Source: Deltaproteobacteria bacterium (GTDB taxonomy: Bacteria > UBA10199 > GCA-002796325 > JACPFF01). From it: 64,000 bases of DNA. A program made the translations under genes and the position numbers. A model generated the notes under the pieces. It was not told where the DNA came from, made no database searches, and worked only from the letters and a program-made list of their open reading frames with translations. The DNA lies in contig JACPFF010000027.1 of assembly GCA_016183065.1 (NCBI GenBank), forward strand, positions 1 to 64,000. The letters are read 5' to 3'. Shown piece by piece: positions 34,943-43,703 of the stretch. The first letter of the stretch is position 1. Every line of letters starts with the position of its first letter.

Positions 34943-35473
34943 ATGTTATATCTCGATCGAGCCAAGCTGGAAGAGGTGCTGCGACGCCACGGGCTCTCGC
35001 TTGCGGCGCTTGCACGGCAGGCGGGAATCTCTCGACAGAGTCTCTACCTGATGTTCAAAAATCAACCAGTGTTTGCCATCCCCTTTCAGCGAGTGTTGGA
35101 TACGTTGCATATCGATTATCGAGCGATTACCAAAGACATGTCTGTCGGCGACACCATGATGGCGGTGGCTCCCATACAAATCCATAAGGTCACCATGCAA
35201 CTCATTGAGTTCTGTCGCCACCATCATGCCGACCTGGTCCTTTTTGGTTCGCGGACACGAGGGAAAATGACGATTCAGGCGGATTGGGATTTTGGGGTCT
35301 GGTTTCGCAGGACAATAGATGATTACCCTCTGCGAGTCCTCAAACAGCAACTCGTGGACCGTGCGTTTCCCTATCGCATTGATGTGGTGAACCTCAATCA
35401 GGCGCCGCCGTGGTTTCGAAAGTCGGTAGACGCTCACCATGTTGTCCTGTACGGAGCATATCGATGCCACTGA
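34943..35473 (+). CDS. HTH-MNT fusion: minimal nucleotidyltransferase antitoxin
   Basis: 176 aa. An N-terminal Cro-like helix-turn-helix (about residues 5-55: LRRHGLSLAALARQAGISRQ) is fused to a minimal nucleotidyltransferase (about 80-176) with the active-site pattern GSRTRGKMTIQADWDFGV (GS, ten residues, D-x-D). In MntA-HepT systems the MNT protein silences the HEPN toxin by adding AMP to a Tyr. The HTH fusion is the notable addition and suggests direct autoregulation at the tandem repeats upstream. Several ATGs lie within those repeats; I chose 34943 because the folded HTH begins just after it. There is no Shine-Dalgarno. It overlaps the HEPN gene by ten bases. Confidence 0.82.
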   Translation: MLYLDRAKLEEVLRRHGLSLAALARQAGISRQSLYLMFKNQPVFAIPFQRVLDTLHIDYRAITKDMSVGDTMMAVAPIQIHKVTMQLIEFCRHHHADLVLFGSRTRGKMTIQADWDFGVWFRRTIDDYPLRVLKQQLVDRAFPYRIDVVNLNQAPPWFRKSVDAHHVVLYGAYRCH

Positions 35474-35889
35474 CCCACGTTGACAGCATGAAACAGCAGA
35501 CCATCGCAGCGTTGCAGTGTCTGCATGCGGCGTTGGAACATCTCCAACAAGCCGCCTCAGACAAAGCGCTGCAAGATATTCTTGAAGACGCGGTTGTCAA
35601 ACGTTTCGAGGTGCTCTTTGAATATGTGTGGAAATTACTGAAGGCCGCGGCAGAATATCAAGGGGTGGAAGCCCCTGGTCCCCGTCCGGCCATCCGTGAA
35701 GGCGTCCGTTTCGGATGGATTACCGATCCAGATTTTTGGGCCGTCGCACTCGATGCCCGCAATGGAAGCGTGCATGATTACTTCGGGATGTTGATGTCGG
35801 AATATCTGAAGTTGATCGTCCGTTTTGCACAGGAAACCTCGACGTTGTTGGACAAACTCTCGCAGTCATTCGACAGAGCACGACGATAG
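35464..35889 (+). CDS. HEPN-domain toxin (HepT/HI0074-like)
   Basis: 141-aa helical protein. The segment VVKRFEVLFEYVWKLLKAA with a following IREG and the motif Arg99-x4-His104-x-Tyr106 (RNGSVHDY) match the RX4HXY signature of HEPN ribonuclease toxins. In that family Arg and His form the RNase site and the Tyr is the AMP acceptor. ATG 35464 has GGAG eight bases upstream; an internal ATG at 35488 is possible. Overlap with the MNT gene implies coupled synthesis of toxin and antitoxin. Confidence 0.85.
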   Translation: MPLTHVDSMKQQTIAALQCLHAALEHLQQAASDKALQDILEDAVVKRFEVLFEYVWKLLKAAAEYQGVEAPGPRPAIREGVRFGWITDPDFWAVALDARNGSVHDYFGMLMSEYLKLIVRFAQETSTLLDKLSQSFDRARR

Positions 35890-35953
35890 ATAGCCCCTCC
35901 CGCCCTTTTTTCCAATAATCATCATGAATGATCCGTGAGCGCGCAACTTTTGT

Positions 35954-35986
35954 CGGCGGTGGCCGATAATCGGCGGTGGCCGATAA
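35954..35986 (+). repeat. 16-bp tandem direct repeat before the orphan gene at 35996
   Basis: CGGCGGTGGCCGATAA at 35954-35969 and again at 35971-35986, one base apart. The second copy ends just before AAAGG, the ribosome-binding site of the next gene, so it may be an operator or part of a promoter. Confidence 0.7.
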
Positions 35987-35995
35987 AAGGTCCGT

Positions 35996-36760
35996 ATGGT
36001 CAAACGATCCTCCATAACCCCTGTGCAGCAGTTTTTGACGGCCAGCCTGCAACCAACGGTGTTGGGGCCCGCCATGGCCGCACGCCGGCGTTGTGGACCG
36101 GATGGCGTGGTTCAGAGCATAGGAAGAGCCGTTCTTGATATGCGACAGGCCGCCGATGCCCGCCGAGGGGTCTCCCCCATGCGGGATGAACAATTCCCCC
36201 TTGGCGGCACCTGTTTTGGACGCCACCACACGGTCATCGGACGTCTTCGGTCGATGTATCAACGCGAACCACAACCCCGACGCATTCTTGACGTGGGCGC
36301 AGGAATTTTTTCTCTCTTCAGCATGGAGAATTGCATTCCCGGCCTTGCCCAGATCCTGAGAAACTATGGGTATGTCGCCGAGGGATTTTCGTACGAGCCG
36401 GTCGAACTGGCGACGTTATTGCCGTCTGACGGTCGTGTGGACGTGGTGGAGTTCGACGCACGGATTGCCACTACGGTTTCCGCATCGGCCCACCAGATGG
36501 TCGTTTCCGTCCACCAACCAGTCATGGGCGCCTGCCGACGTATCACCGCATCGCAGCTCGCAGCAGGAGACACTGACGCCGTGGCTATCTATGATCAATG
36601 GATGGACTATCTTGACAGCTTTATCAGGGACTATCCCGAACAGCGCATTGAACTTGCCGCACAACGCGGCACTGCGACGATTCCTCTGGGCTATTGGATG
36701 GGATTACCGCTCACGCTCGCCGAGCAGATCCATGTCATGCACGCCGATATGGTGCGTTAA
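35996..36760 (+). CDS. Unknown protein, possibly methyltransferase-like
   Basis: 254 aa; the ATG is preceded by AAAGG with five-base spacing. A central segment RILDVGAGIFSLF (about residues 95-107) resembles motif I of Rossmann-fold SAM-dependent methyltransferases, followed by a helix and a strand with FSYEPVE and VVEFDAR, where motif II would be. Later motifs are not clear, so this is weak. No signal peptide. The C-terminal part contains Trp/Asp-rich helices. It stands alone between the MNT/HEPN module and another orphan, with repeat structures on both sides. Confidence 0.55.
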   Translation: MVKRSSITPVQQFLTASLQPTVLGPAMAARRRCGPDGVVQSIGRAVLDMRQAADARRGVSPMRDEQFPLGGTCFGRHHTVIGRLRSMYQREPQPRRILDVGAGIFSLFSMENCIPGLAQILRNYGYVAEGFSYEPVELATLLPSDGRVDVVEFDARIATTVSASAHQMVVSVHQPVMGACRRITASQLAAGDTDAVAIYDQWMDYLDSFIRDYPEQRIELAAQRGTATIPLGYWMGLPLTLAEQIHVMHADMVR

Positions 36761-36803
36761 CTTTTCCTGAGTACATGCGTCTTACGGTACCATAAGTATT
36801 TCT

Positions 36804-36839
36804 AACGTTTAATGAGCACATTTGTACTCATTAAACGTT
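36804..36839. repeat. Perfect 13-bp inverted repeat
   Basis: AACGTTTAATGAG (36804-36816) and CTCATTAAACGTT (36827-36839) around a ten-base centre. There is no T-run on either side, so it is not a standard terminator. It covers the TTG start proposed for the next gene and is more likely an operator or a recombination-type site. Confidence 0.85.
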
Positions 36840-37209
36840 GAAATACTATATCACTGTGCAACCGATTCGTGAGACCTATGATCTGGCGTGGCTGACCAAT
36901 GTCTATGCCTATATGGCCGATCCGCTCTGGACCGCGCTCCTCGTCCGTGTCATTGCAAGTTTGCCGATTGGGGGACCTGACGGCGGTGGGCTGTTGGTGA
37001 CAAATCATTTTGATCAAGACACGAGGATTGCGGAGACACCCATGGCCGGAGAGATGGGCGCCATATTGACACTCGGTGGCATGACGCTCGTTGACGAAAT
37101 CCGTTCACCGCTCGACCACTCACTGCCACTGATCATTGCCCGGCGGACATCGGCCAGCCGCTGGATCGATGCAGCATGCGCCCTCCTGCGACAGCATGGA
37201 CTCACGTAA
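36838..37209 (+). CDS. Unknown small protein
   Basis: 123 aa if the TTG at 36838 is used; ATG 36913 is an alternative. No Shine-Dalgarno stands before the TTG. The frame shows the same strong GC preference at third codon positions as neighbouring genes, which supports real coding. It is a mixed alpha/beta sequence with a Gly-rich turn (IGGPDGGG) and many short hydrophobic segments. No family recognised and no signal peptide. The inverted repeat at 36804-36839 overlaps its start, so it may be controlled there. The next gene is convergent. Confidence 0.45.
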   Translation: MKYYITVQPIRETYDLAWLTNVYAYMADPLWTALLVRVIASLPIGGPDGGGLLVTNHFDQDTRIAETPMAGEMGAILTLGGMTLVDEIRSPLDHSLPLIIARRTSASRWIDAACALLRQHGLT

Positions 37210-37223
37210 GGGGATGAGACCGG

Positions 37224-37893
37224 TTACCCAATGAGGGCCCTGATTTCCTCCATCAGATCCCATACCTCTTCTGACGGAGGCTGATACCGGATCACCAACT
37301 CCCCTGATGTAGTGAAACTTTTGGCCGCAAGAGTAGCAGAATCCCGCTTTGTCATGGGAGAGAGCCGGACCGATGCCCTATCAGCGACCAAAGGTCGCCA
37401 CTGGCCAACAAGAGCCAAATCCCCGTGTGCGCAGAGTGCGAAGGTCATATTCTGAGGCCCTCACGTGGCACTCCGCCCCGACGAGCTGAAGTGCGGAGAA
37501 GAATTGCTGCATCCCCTGACTCACGGTGGTATGCAATGACAAAATGAGGTTCCCTGTACTGTGCACAGGTTCTGGCAAGCGCTGCACGCCAAGCACTTCT
37601 TTCAGCACCGCGACCGGTTGGCTGTATACCCCACGGGTTGGCATCCGGTCCGGACCAAACTGGACAATACCACGCCTGGCATCCAATACCTGTGGGTAAC
37701 GTGGAGTCTGACCACAACCGGCTGCACGGAGTTGTCCGACCGAAATTGCATCAATTTTCCCTTGTATGTGGGGGAGTGCTTCCCGGCCTATGGCAAAGCG
37801 CGCCCGGGTATCACCCGCTCTGAATGTCGCTGCGATCTGCGCGACGCGTTGCCCGGCACTCCCCGAATTGCGTGCTGTTGACGTGCTAACCAT
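37224..37893 (-). pseudogene. Unknown gene interrupted by a probable frameshift
   Basis: The frame from ATG 37893 (AAAGGA nine bases upstream) encodes plausible protein to about 37455 (LVGAECHVRAS). It then runs on for 25 Arg/Gly-rich residues to a stop at 37381. A second frame, 37448-37224, continues with plausible protein (MTFALCAHGDLALVG, ending WDLMEEIRALIG). A single-base change near 37450 would join them into a ~220-aa protein. Two overlapping genes is the alternative: GTGAGGG stands before the second ATG. No family recognised. Confidence 0.5.
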
Positions 37894-38005
37894 GGGCTTA
37901 AGTCCTTTCGTGGTCGGTTTCCGGCATCTATCACTCCCAAACGACCGTCTGTCAATTGGTTCCTGATTGACGATTTCATCCATCCTGCATTAGGCCGCTC
38001 CCCGT

Positions 38006-38767
38006 ATGCACGTTGACCCCCTCCTTGTTGCCCTCATCCCGACCGTGTTTGTTGCCGGATTCGTCGATGCCATTGCCGGCGGTGGGGGTCTCATTACCGT
38101 CCCGGCCTATCTGCTCGCCGGGATTCCGCCGACGTTTCTCCTGGGGACCAACAAGTGCGTCTCGACGATCGGGACCATGGCATCGACCGCACGATATATC
38201 CTGGGACGCCGGATGGTGTGGCCCGTGGTCATGGTCGGCATCCCGTGCACGCTCGTCGGCGCGGCGTTTGGTGCGCACACCGTCGCCCTCCTGCCGCAAG
38301 AATATGTCCGTACCGTTATTTTTGTCGCCCTCCCGATTGCCGCCGGGCTCACATTGGCCCCGCGTCCGAAACATATCTCGGCGCATCTCGTGACGTGGCG
38401 CTCACCGCGACTCTGGTGGTCCGTCCCCATCATCGGGCTCAGCATCGGCTGGTACGATGGCTTCTTTGGTCCCGGGACCGGGAGTTTCCTGATCCTCGCC
38501 TTCTACGGACTGACACACCTGCCACTCCTCAATGCCGCTGCCGTGGGACGCCTCTTTAATCTCGCCTCCAATGCTGCGGCGCTGGTCACGTTCATCCTCC
38601 ACGGCAAGGTTCTCTACACCCTCGCCCTTCCCTTGGCGCTCGCCGGCATTGCCGGGCAATACTGCGGGAGTCATCTCGCCATTCGGCGCGGCGATCGCCT
38701 GGTACGCGGCATGCTCATGGCCGTCTGCGCCATGCTCCTTCTCTTTCTGATTTGGCGCCCTGTGTGA
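38006..38767 (+). CDS. TauE/SafE (TSUP) family permease
   Basis: 253-aa inner-membrane protein with seven to eight hydrophobic helices. The paired family signatures are clear: AGFVDAIAGGGGLITVPAYLLAGI with GTNK in the first half, and GWYDGFFGPGTGSFLILAF with AAVGRLFNLASN in the second. The family exports sulfite, sulfoacetate or related organosulfur anions; the substrate is unknown here. It is a single gene with no Shine-Dalgarno, convergent with the M1 peptidase. Confidence 0.93.
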   Translation: MHVDPLLVALIPTVFVAGFVDAIAGGGGLITVPAYLLAGIPPTFLLGTNKCVSTIGTMASTARYILGRRMVWPVVMVGIPCTLVGAAFGAHTVALLPQEYVRTVIFVALPIAAGLTLAPRPKHISAHLVTWRSPRLWWSVPIIGLSIGWYDGFFGPGTGSFLILAFYGLTHLPLLNAAAVGRLFNLASNAAALVTFILHGKVLYTLALPLALAGIAGQYCGSHLAIRRGDRLVRGMLMAVCAMLLLFLIWRPV

Positions 38768-38791
38768 TGGGTCTTGCGTGGCCAATGCCCA

Positions 38792-41302
38792 CTACAACAA
38801 TTGTTTTGCGAGCGATGCAATGAGCGGGGGTGGCGAGGATTTGAGGAGGGCACGGAGCCCTTTGCGCGCCTCCCGTTGCACCTCTGCGGATGCCGATGCC
38901 AGGCCCTCCAGCGCGCGTAACGCGGCAGCCGCCACGAGCGGACGGTCGCGGTTGGTCTCGACAAATTGGAGGATGGTCGTCACGCCGTCGCTCGTATTGG
39001 CCACACCGCGATTGTTGCGATGGAGTGTCTTGAAGACCCGGATCGGCGTGGAACTATCGTCGCGCGCGACCACAGTGGTGTCGCTCAAGAAACGGATGAG
39101 CGGCGGCATGATGGCAGGATCCGGGGTCTGTGCCAAGACCTGCAGGAACTGGAGCTGACGGCTCCGATTCCCCTGCGCAGCGGTCAGCATCGCTCCAAGT
39201 TGTGCAAAGCGGTGTGGTTCGCTCGTCCGCAACACTCCGGCCAATGCACCCAACTGGATATCGACGACCGCATGGCCAAGACGGGCATGCAGGAGCGGAT
39301 AGAGGTCCGGATCATCCAGTTCGCCGAGCAACGTCAGACACCCTTCCTGCAACTGTGCCGCAATCGGCTCCAGTGGATGAAGCTGGAGATTGCCCAGCAG
39401 CACCTCCTGGAGTGTCCGCACGAGCGCCTTGGTCTCGGGATAATGGTTGCGCGCCAGCAGCATCCCCTCCACCACACCGGCTCGGACGGCAAGGCTCTCA
39501 TCGCGCAATGCGGTCATGAGGAGTGGGGCCACTGCCGATAACGGGACGTTGTCCCGCAGCAAGCGATAGATCCCGGCCACGCGGGCAACACCGCTCGGCT
39601 CCCCCTTCAGGACCGCGGCCAACTCCCCGGCTTCGTCTTGCACGCGAAACTGTGCCAGAAAGCTGCCGTCCCGGTTCACACTCACGGCTCGTGGTTTGGC
39701 AGGGACGCTCAATGCAAAGCGCTCCTCGCTTTGCGCCACCCCGACATCGATCTGGTGATGGTAGTCGTCGCCGATGACCGCCACGTTGATCACGCCGGGA
39801 AAGGGTCCCGCGAGCGGTCGACCGTAAAAATCGTACTGGCGCAGGGTGATCACCGTCTGCGCATCCTCCTCCTCCCAGGTATACGAGGCCTCAACCCACG
39901 GAAACCCCGAGCGCTCGAGCCACTGATGGGCAAAGTGCTCTAGGGGAACGCCCGTGGCCATGGTCACGGTGCGGAAAAAATCGGCCGTGGTTGCGTTCCG
40001 ATGCTGAAACGTCGTCATGTAGCTCTGCATGGCCCGTTGAAAGTTCACCGGACCCACGAGCGATTCCAGCATGCGGACGACCTGCACCCCTTTGCTATAG
40101 GTGATGGTGTCGATCAACTCTTCAATGGTCGCCGGATTTTCGACAAGGACAGGATGCGAGAACGGCCCGCGATCCTGGAGAAAATACCCTTTCTCCAGCC
40201 AGAAGAAATTCTCGATGGCGACATAGTCGTCCCCGAAGACCTGCGCCACGACCTTCTGCTCCATGAAGGTGGCAAAGGCCTCGTTGAGCCAGAGATCATC
40301 CCACCACTGCATGGTGACCAGATTGCCAAACCACTCGTGGGCCAGCTCGTGGGCCACGAGGGCCACGATTTCGGCCTCTTTCTGATAGGGTTCATCCGGA
40401 TTCCAATAGAGCGCAGTCGCATTGAGATTGGCGAGTCCCATATTCTCCATGCCACTCCAGGTGAAGCCCTCCACCGCGACCATGCCGTGTTGCTCCCACG
40501 GATAGGGGATGCCGAAGTAGTCCTCGAAAAACGCCATGGACTCCTGCAACGCATGCCATGCGACCTGTGCGTCACCCGAGCGCCCCGGTGCGGTGTAGAT
40601 GGTGAGGGGGATCAATCCTTTTGTCGACCGGTAGGGGCGTTCCACGGCCTCGAGCTGCGCGGCCACAAGGGTGATGAGATAGGGACTGATCGGTGCCTCA
40701 TTGCGAAACGTGACCGTTCGGCGGCCCTTCTGCACCACGTCATGTTCTTTGCGGCCGTTGGAGAGGAGCGTGTATCGCGCATCGGCGCGTATCGTCACTT
40801 CGGTGGTCGCCTTGTCAAACGGCTCGTCGTAACAGGGAAAGACCCGTCGTGCCCCTTGCGGCTCGAACTGGGTGTAATATGCGGGCAACTGGCCCGGGGT
40901 GCGGACCACAAAGAGGCCTTCCTGGGCCCGCGCATTGGCCTGACCATGAAAGGCGAGGACCACCGTCACGGGGGCTTGCGGCGTCAGTTTTTCCGGGAAC
41001 GCGATCTCCACACGATTTTTGCGATGGTGAAATGGGAGGGTGGCTGTTCCGTCCGCAGTGGTCACGGCATCGATGGTCAGCCCGTCGGCGTGCAGCCAGA
41101 GCCCCCGCTGCCCTTTTTCCGTGACCTGAAAGGTCACGGCAACGGTACCGGTATAGATGGCCTCTGCCGCATCGAGATCGAGGGTCAGTTGATAGTGCTC
41201 CACATCGATGGCCTGATGATCGGGGGAGAGCTTGGCCTCGGCAATCGCCGGGCTCCAGGACGCGAAACCGAGGAGCATGGCGGCAAGGCACTGCACGCGC
41301 AT
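38792..41302 (-). CDS. Exported M1-family aminopeptidase
   Basis: Zinc aminopeptidase, 836 aa, with a signal peptide (residues 1-22, ending AIAEA), so probably periplasmic or secreted, unlike cytoplasmic PepN. The exopeptidase motif is GMENMG (284-289); zinc site His318-Glu319-x-x-His322 (HELAH) with Glu341 (NEAFATF). The N-terminal beta domain spans about 30-220 and the catalytic domain 230-480. The C-terminal ~200 residues form HEAT-like helical repeats. The frame is open upstream, but the start at 41302 follows GGGGGTGAG and lies five bases after the stop of the FAD oxidoreductase, suggesting one transcript. Confidence 0.92.
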   Translation of the reverse strand: MRVQCLAAMLLGFASWSPAIAEAKLSPDHQAIDVEHYQLTLDLDAAEAIYTGTVAVTFQVTEKGQRGLWLHADGLTIDAVTTADGTATLPFHHRKNRVEIAFPEKLTPQAPVTVVLAFHGQANARAQEGLFVVRTPGQLPAYYTQFEPQGARRVFPCYDEPFDKATTEVTIRADARYTLLSNGRKEHDVVQKGRRTVTFRNEAPISPYLITLVAAQLEAVERPYRSTKGLIPLTIYTAPGRSGDAQVAWHALQESMAFFEDYFGIPYPWEQHGMVAVEGFTWSGMENMGLANLNATALYWNPDEPYQKEAEIVALVAHELAHEWFGNLVTMQWWDDLWLNEAFATFMEQKVVAQVFGDDYVAIENFFWLEKGYFLQDRGPFSHPVLVENPATIEELIDTITYSKGVQVVRMLESLVGPVNFQRAMQSYMTTFQHRNATTADFFRTVTMATGVPLEHFAHQWLERSGFPWVEASYTWEEEDAQTVITLRQYDFYGRPLAGPFPGVINVAVIGDDYHHQIDVGVAQSEERFALSVPAKPRAVSVNRDGSFLAQFRVQDEAGELAAVLKGEPSGVARVAGIYRLLRDNVPLSAVAPLLMTALRDESLAVRAGVVEGMLLARNHYPETKALVRTLQEVLLGNLQLHPLEPIAAQLQEGCLTLLGELDDPDLYPLLHARLGHAVVDIQLGALAGVLRTSEPHRFAQLGAMLTAAQGNRSRQLQFLQVLAQTPDPAIMPPLIRFLSDTTVVARDDSSTPIRVFKTLHRNNRGVANTSDGVTTILQFVETNRDRPLVAAAALRALEGLASASAEVQREARKGLRALLKSSPPPLIASLAKQLL

Positions 41303-41307
41303 AACAC

Positions 41308-42417
41308 TCACCCCCTGGCCAGTTGCGCAACATACCGCGCCATGGCTGGGGCGGCCGTTAACCCCGGGGAGTCGATCCCCAGCAGATGGAGGTGACAGTC
41401 TCCCTCGCGAAAAACGAGAAAATCGCCGAGCGGTTTCCCATCTTCGTAGATCTTTGGCCGGTTCCCCGCGTACGCCATTTCGAAACTGGCCGGATGCATC
41501 ACCGGCGCATAGTGCGAGGCCTGCTCGACAAAGGCCTCGCGTGGTGTGGTTACGGCATAGTCGGTTTTCTGGTCCCAATCGAGTTCGATCTGTGTGGGCC
41601 CGACAAAGAGTTGTCCCCCCGTATCCCGATGGAGATGAACCCCCATGCTGCTGACCAATCGTTTGTCATGCTCCCTGCCCGGCAGATAGCGTCGCGGCAC
41701 CGGGTAGATCATGGACGCCACCCTGCCATCTTTCCAGATGTAATATTCCCCCTTGAACGGTTTGATCCGCAGTCGCCGTGTTCCGCCGGTCATGGCGTAG
41801 ATGTCATCGGCCCACAATCCTGCGCAATTAATGAGGAGGGAATATTCCATGGCCCCGCGAGTCGTCTCCACCACATGCCGCACGGGATCGATGGCCGTGA
41901 CCGCACACGGATAGAGGAGATGGCAATTCTCCTGCGCAGTCAGGTACCGTTCGAGTGCGCGCAAATACCCCGCGGCATCCATCATCCCGGAGGTCCCGGA
42001 AAAAACGGCGCCCGCAAATCGGTGGCATGCCGGCTCTGCCGCCGCGACGTCCGCCGCACTCACTTCGCGCAGGCCGGCGGCACCGCAGGCCTCCCCGATC
42101 TCGAGGACCTTGGCAAGCGCGGGGAGTTCCTCGTCGTGAAAAGCGACGACCCATTTGCCACACCGATGGTGCGTCACGCCGAGGCGTAACAGCCATTCGT
42201 AGCTGAGCGGATTCCCCTCGACGCACAATCGGGCCTTGAGTGAACCGATTGGGTAGGCAAAGCCCGCATGGATCACCTGACTATTCCGGCCGCTCGTGTG
42301 ATCGCCAAGAAATGGGGCCTGATCGCACACCACGATGTCCGGATGGCCCGGCATGTCCTCTGCTACGGCAATCGCCACATGGAGCCCGATCACGCCACCA
42401 CCAATGATGAAAATCAT
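41308..42417 (-). CDS. FAD-dependent oxidoreductase, L-2-hydroxyglutarate-oxidase-like
   Basis: 369-aa member of the DAO superfamily. N-terminal dinucleotide loop IGGGVIGLHVA (5-15), then SGRNSQVIHAGFAYPIGSLKARLC, which closely follows the LhgO-type pattern, and a C-terminal GIDSPGLTAAPAMA that closes the FAD site. Such enzymes oxidise L-2-hydroxyglutarate or related 2-hydroxy acids and pass electrons to quinone. No signal peptide. It precedes the aminopeptidase by five bases. Which 2-hydroxy acid is used cannot be read from sequence. Confidence 0.88.
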   Translation of the reverse strand: MIFIIGGGVIGLHVAIAVAEDMPGHPDIVVCDQAPFLGDHTSGRNSQVIHAGFAYPIGSLKARLCVEGNPLSYEWLLRLGVTHHRCGKWVVAFHDEELPALAKVLEIGEACGAAGLREVSAADVAAAEPACHRFAGAVFSGTSGMMDAAGYLRALERYLTAQENCHLLYPCAVTAIDPVRHVVETTRGAMEYSLLINCAGLWADDIYAMTGGTRRLRIKPFKGEYYIWKDGRVASMIYPVPRRYLPGREHDKRLVSSMGVHLHRDTGGQLFVGPTQIELDWDQKTDYAVTTPREAFVEQASHYAPVMHPASFEMAYAGNRPKIYEDGKPLGDFLVFREGDCHLHLLGIDSPGLTAAPAMARYVAQLARG

Positions 42418-42485
42418 AGGTCACTCCCCATAGCAAAGTGCCCGGACCTTGACTAGTCTCTCCGTATGTACATACGAAGACCGCC

Positions 42486-43682
42486 ATGGACCTCACCGCG
42501 CAGATCTATCAATACGTGGTTGCGCACTATCTGCCGCCGCGCTTGCAGAAGCGTCCGCTCCAGGCATTGGCCAAAGGCGCGGCCCTCGTCTCTGCGGCCT
42601 TTACGAGCGAGCGTCGGACGTTGCCAATACACTACTTCAACCGGCCGGACTATCGCTCTGGCTATCTCCTCTATTTTGTGGCCGTCAACCTGCCAAAGAT
42701 TCTCCATTGCCTTTCGATGTCGCACATCGCGGCGCGCCTTTTGCGGCAACCTTCGCTCCGCGTCCTCGATCTCGGCTGCGGCCCGGGGACCGGGGCCTTG
42801 GCCATGGCCGCGTGGTGGCAGGGGCATCACCAGCAAGGGACGCTGACGATCCTTGGCGTGGATCAGAATCGAAAGATTCTCGAGGATGCCCGAAATCTCA
42901 TGGCGCGCTGCTTCCCGCAGGTCTCGCACACAACCGTGCCACGCACCATCACGGCCAACACGCTCCCGTCACTCCGCGGTGGCCCCTTTGATGTCATCCT
43001 GTGCGCCAACCTGCTCAATGAAATCCCCTCGGAGAGAGAACGCCTCGGCCTCGTGTCGACCCTGGTGCAACAGCATCTGACCGATCATGGCATTTCCCTG
43101 ATCCTCGAGCCGGCGCTGCGCCAACCGACCCGTGCACTCATGGTGCTCCATGATCAGTTGCTCGCCCCACACACGACACCACACACCGATCCCCGTTCTC
43201 CCCGTTCTCCCCGTTCTCTGGCGCGCATTCCGCATATCCTCGCCCCCTGTCTCCACCAGGCCGCGTGCCCCATGCTCCGGCCCTCCCGGCGTGACTGGTG
43301 CCACGCCTATCTCGATTGGGAGCGACCACCATTGATTGCCAAACTCGATCATCTCATCGGCAATCGGAAAGAGTATCTGAAATTTTCCTATCTCATCCTG
43401 AGCAACAGAGGCTCCGAGACGTCCCGGCTCAACCAGCATCTGCCACAGTATCGCGTCGTCAGTGCGCCACTCCGCTCCAAAGGAAAAACCGAACTCCTCC
43501 TCTGCCCCGCAACCGCAGCGCCCGAGGCTCTCACGCGACTGACCCGTCTGGATCGCGACCGATCGTCAGCCAACGCGGAGTTTGACCGCGTCCTGCGTGG
43601 CGATATTGTCGAAACCATGGCAACCACACGGCTCACCGCCGATACTGACTTCCGGATTATTCAATCCTTTCGTGTCTTGTAA
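42486..43682 (+). CDS. Rsm22/METTL17-type putative rRNA methyltransferase
   Basis: 398 aa. N-terminal helices, then a SAM-binding domain with LDLGCGPGTGALA (about residues 94-106). In the C-terminal part is a Cys motif APCLHQAACPMLRPSRRDWCH, followed by WERPPLIAKLDHLIGNRKEYLKFSYLIL. That pattern is typical of the Rsm22 group, linked to small ribosomal subunit assembly and, in the mitochondrial homologue, to an Fe-S cluster. A short Ser/Pro/Arg insert (about 238-246) is encoded by three tandem copies of a nine-base CCCGTTCTC-type unit. Divergent from the FAD oxidoreductase. Confidence 0.85.
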   Translation: MDLTAQIYQYVVAHYLPPRLQKRPLQALAKGAALVSAAFTSERRTLPIHYFNRPDYRSGYLLYFVAVNLPKILHCLSMSHIAARLLRQPSLRVLDLGCGPGTGALAMAAWWQGHHQQGTLTILGVDQNRKILEDARNLMARCFPQVSHTTVPRTITANTLPSLRGGPFDVILCANLLNEIPSERERLGLVSTLVQQHLTDHGISLILEPALRQPTRALMVLHDQLLAPHTTPHTDPRSPRSPRSLARIPHILAPCLHQAACPMLRPSRRDWCHAYLDWERPPLIAKLDHLIGNRKEYLKFSYLILSNRGSETSRLNQHLPQYRVVSAPLRSKGKTELLLCPATAAPEALTRLTRLDRDRSSANAEFDRVLRGDIVETMATTRLTADTDFRIIQSFRVL

Positions 43683-43703
43683 AAATCCGCTAGACTATTG
43701 CGA

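Noticed and set aside
37445-37717. 90-codon minus-strand frame ending at the ATG of the downstream frame (ATGA overlap)
   Set aside because: Its translation is Trp/Arg/Pro-rich and overlaps the better-supported frame from 37893; the overlap is probably chance.
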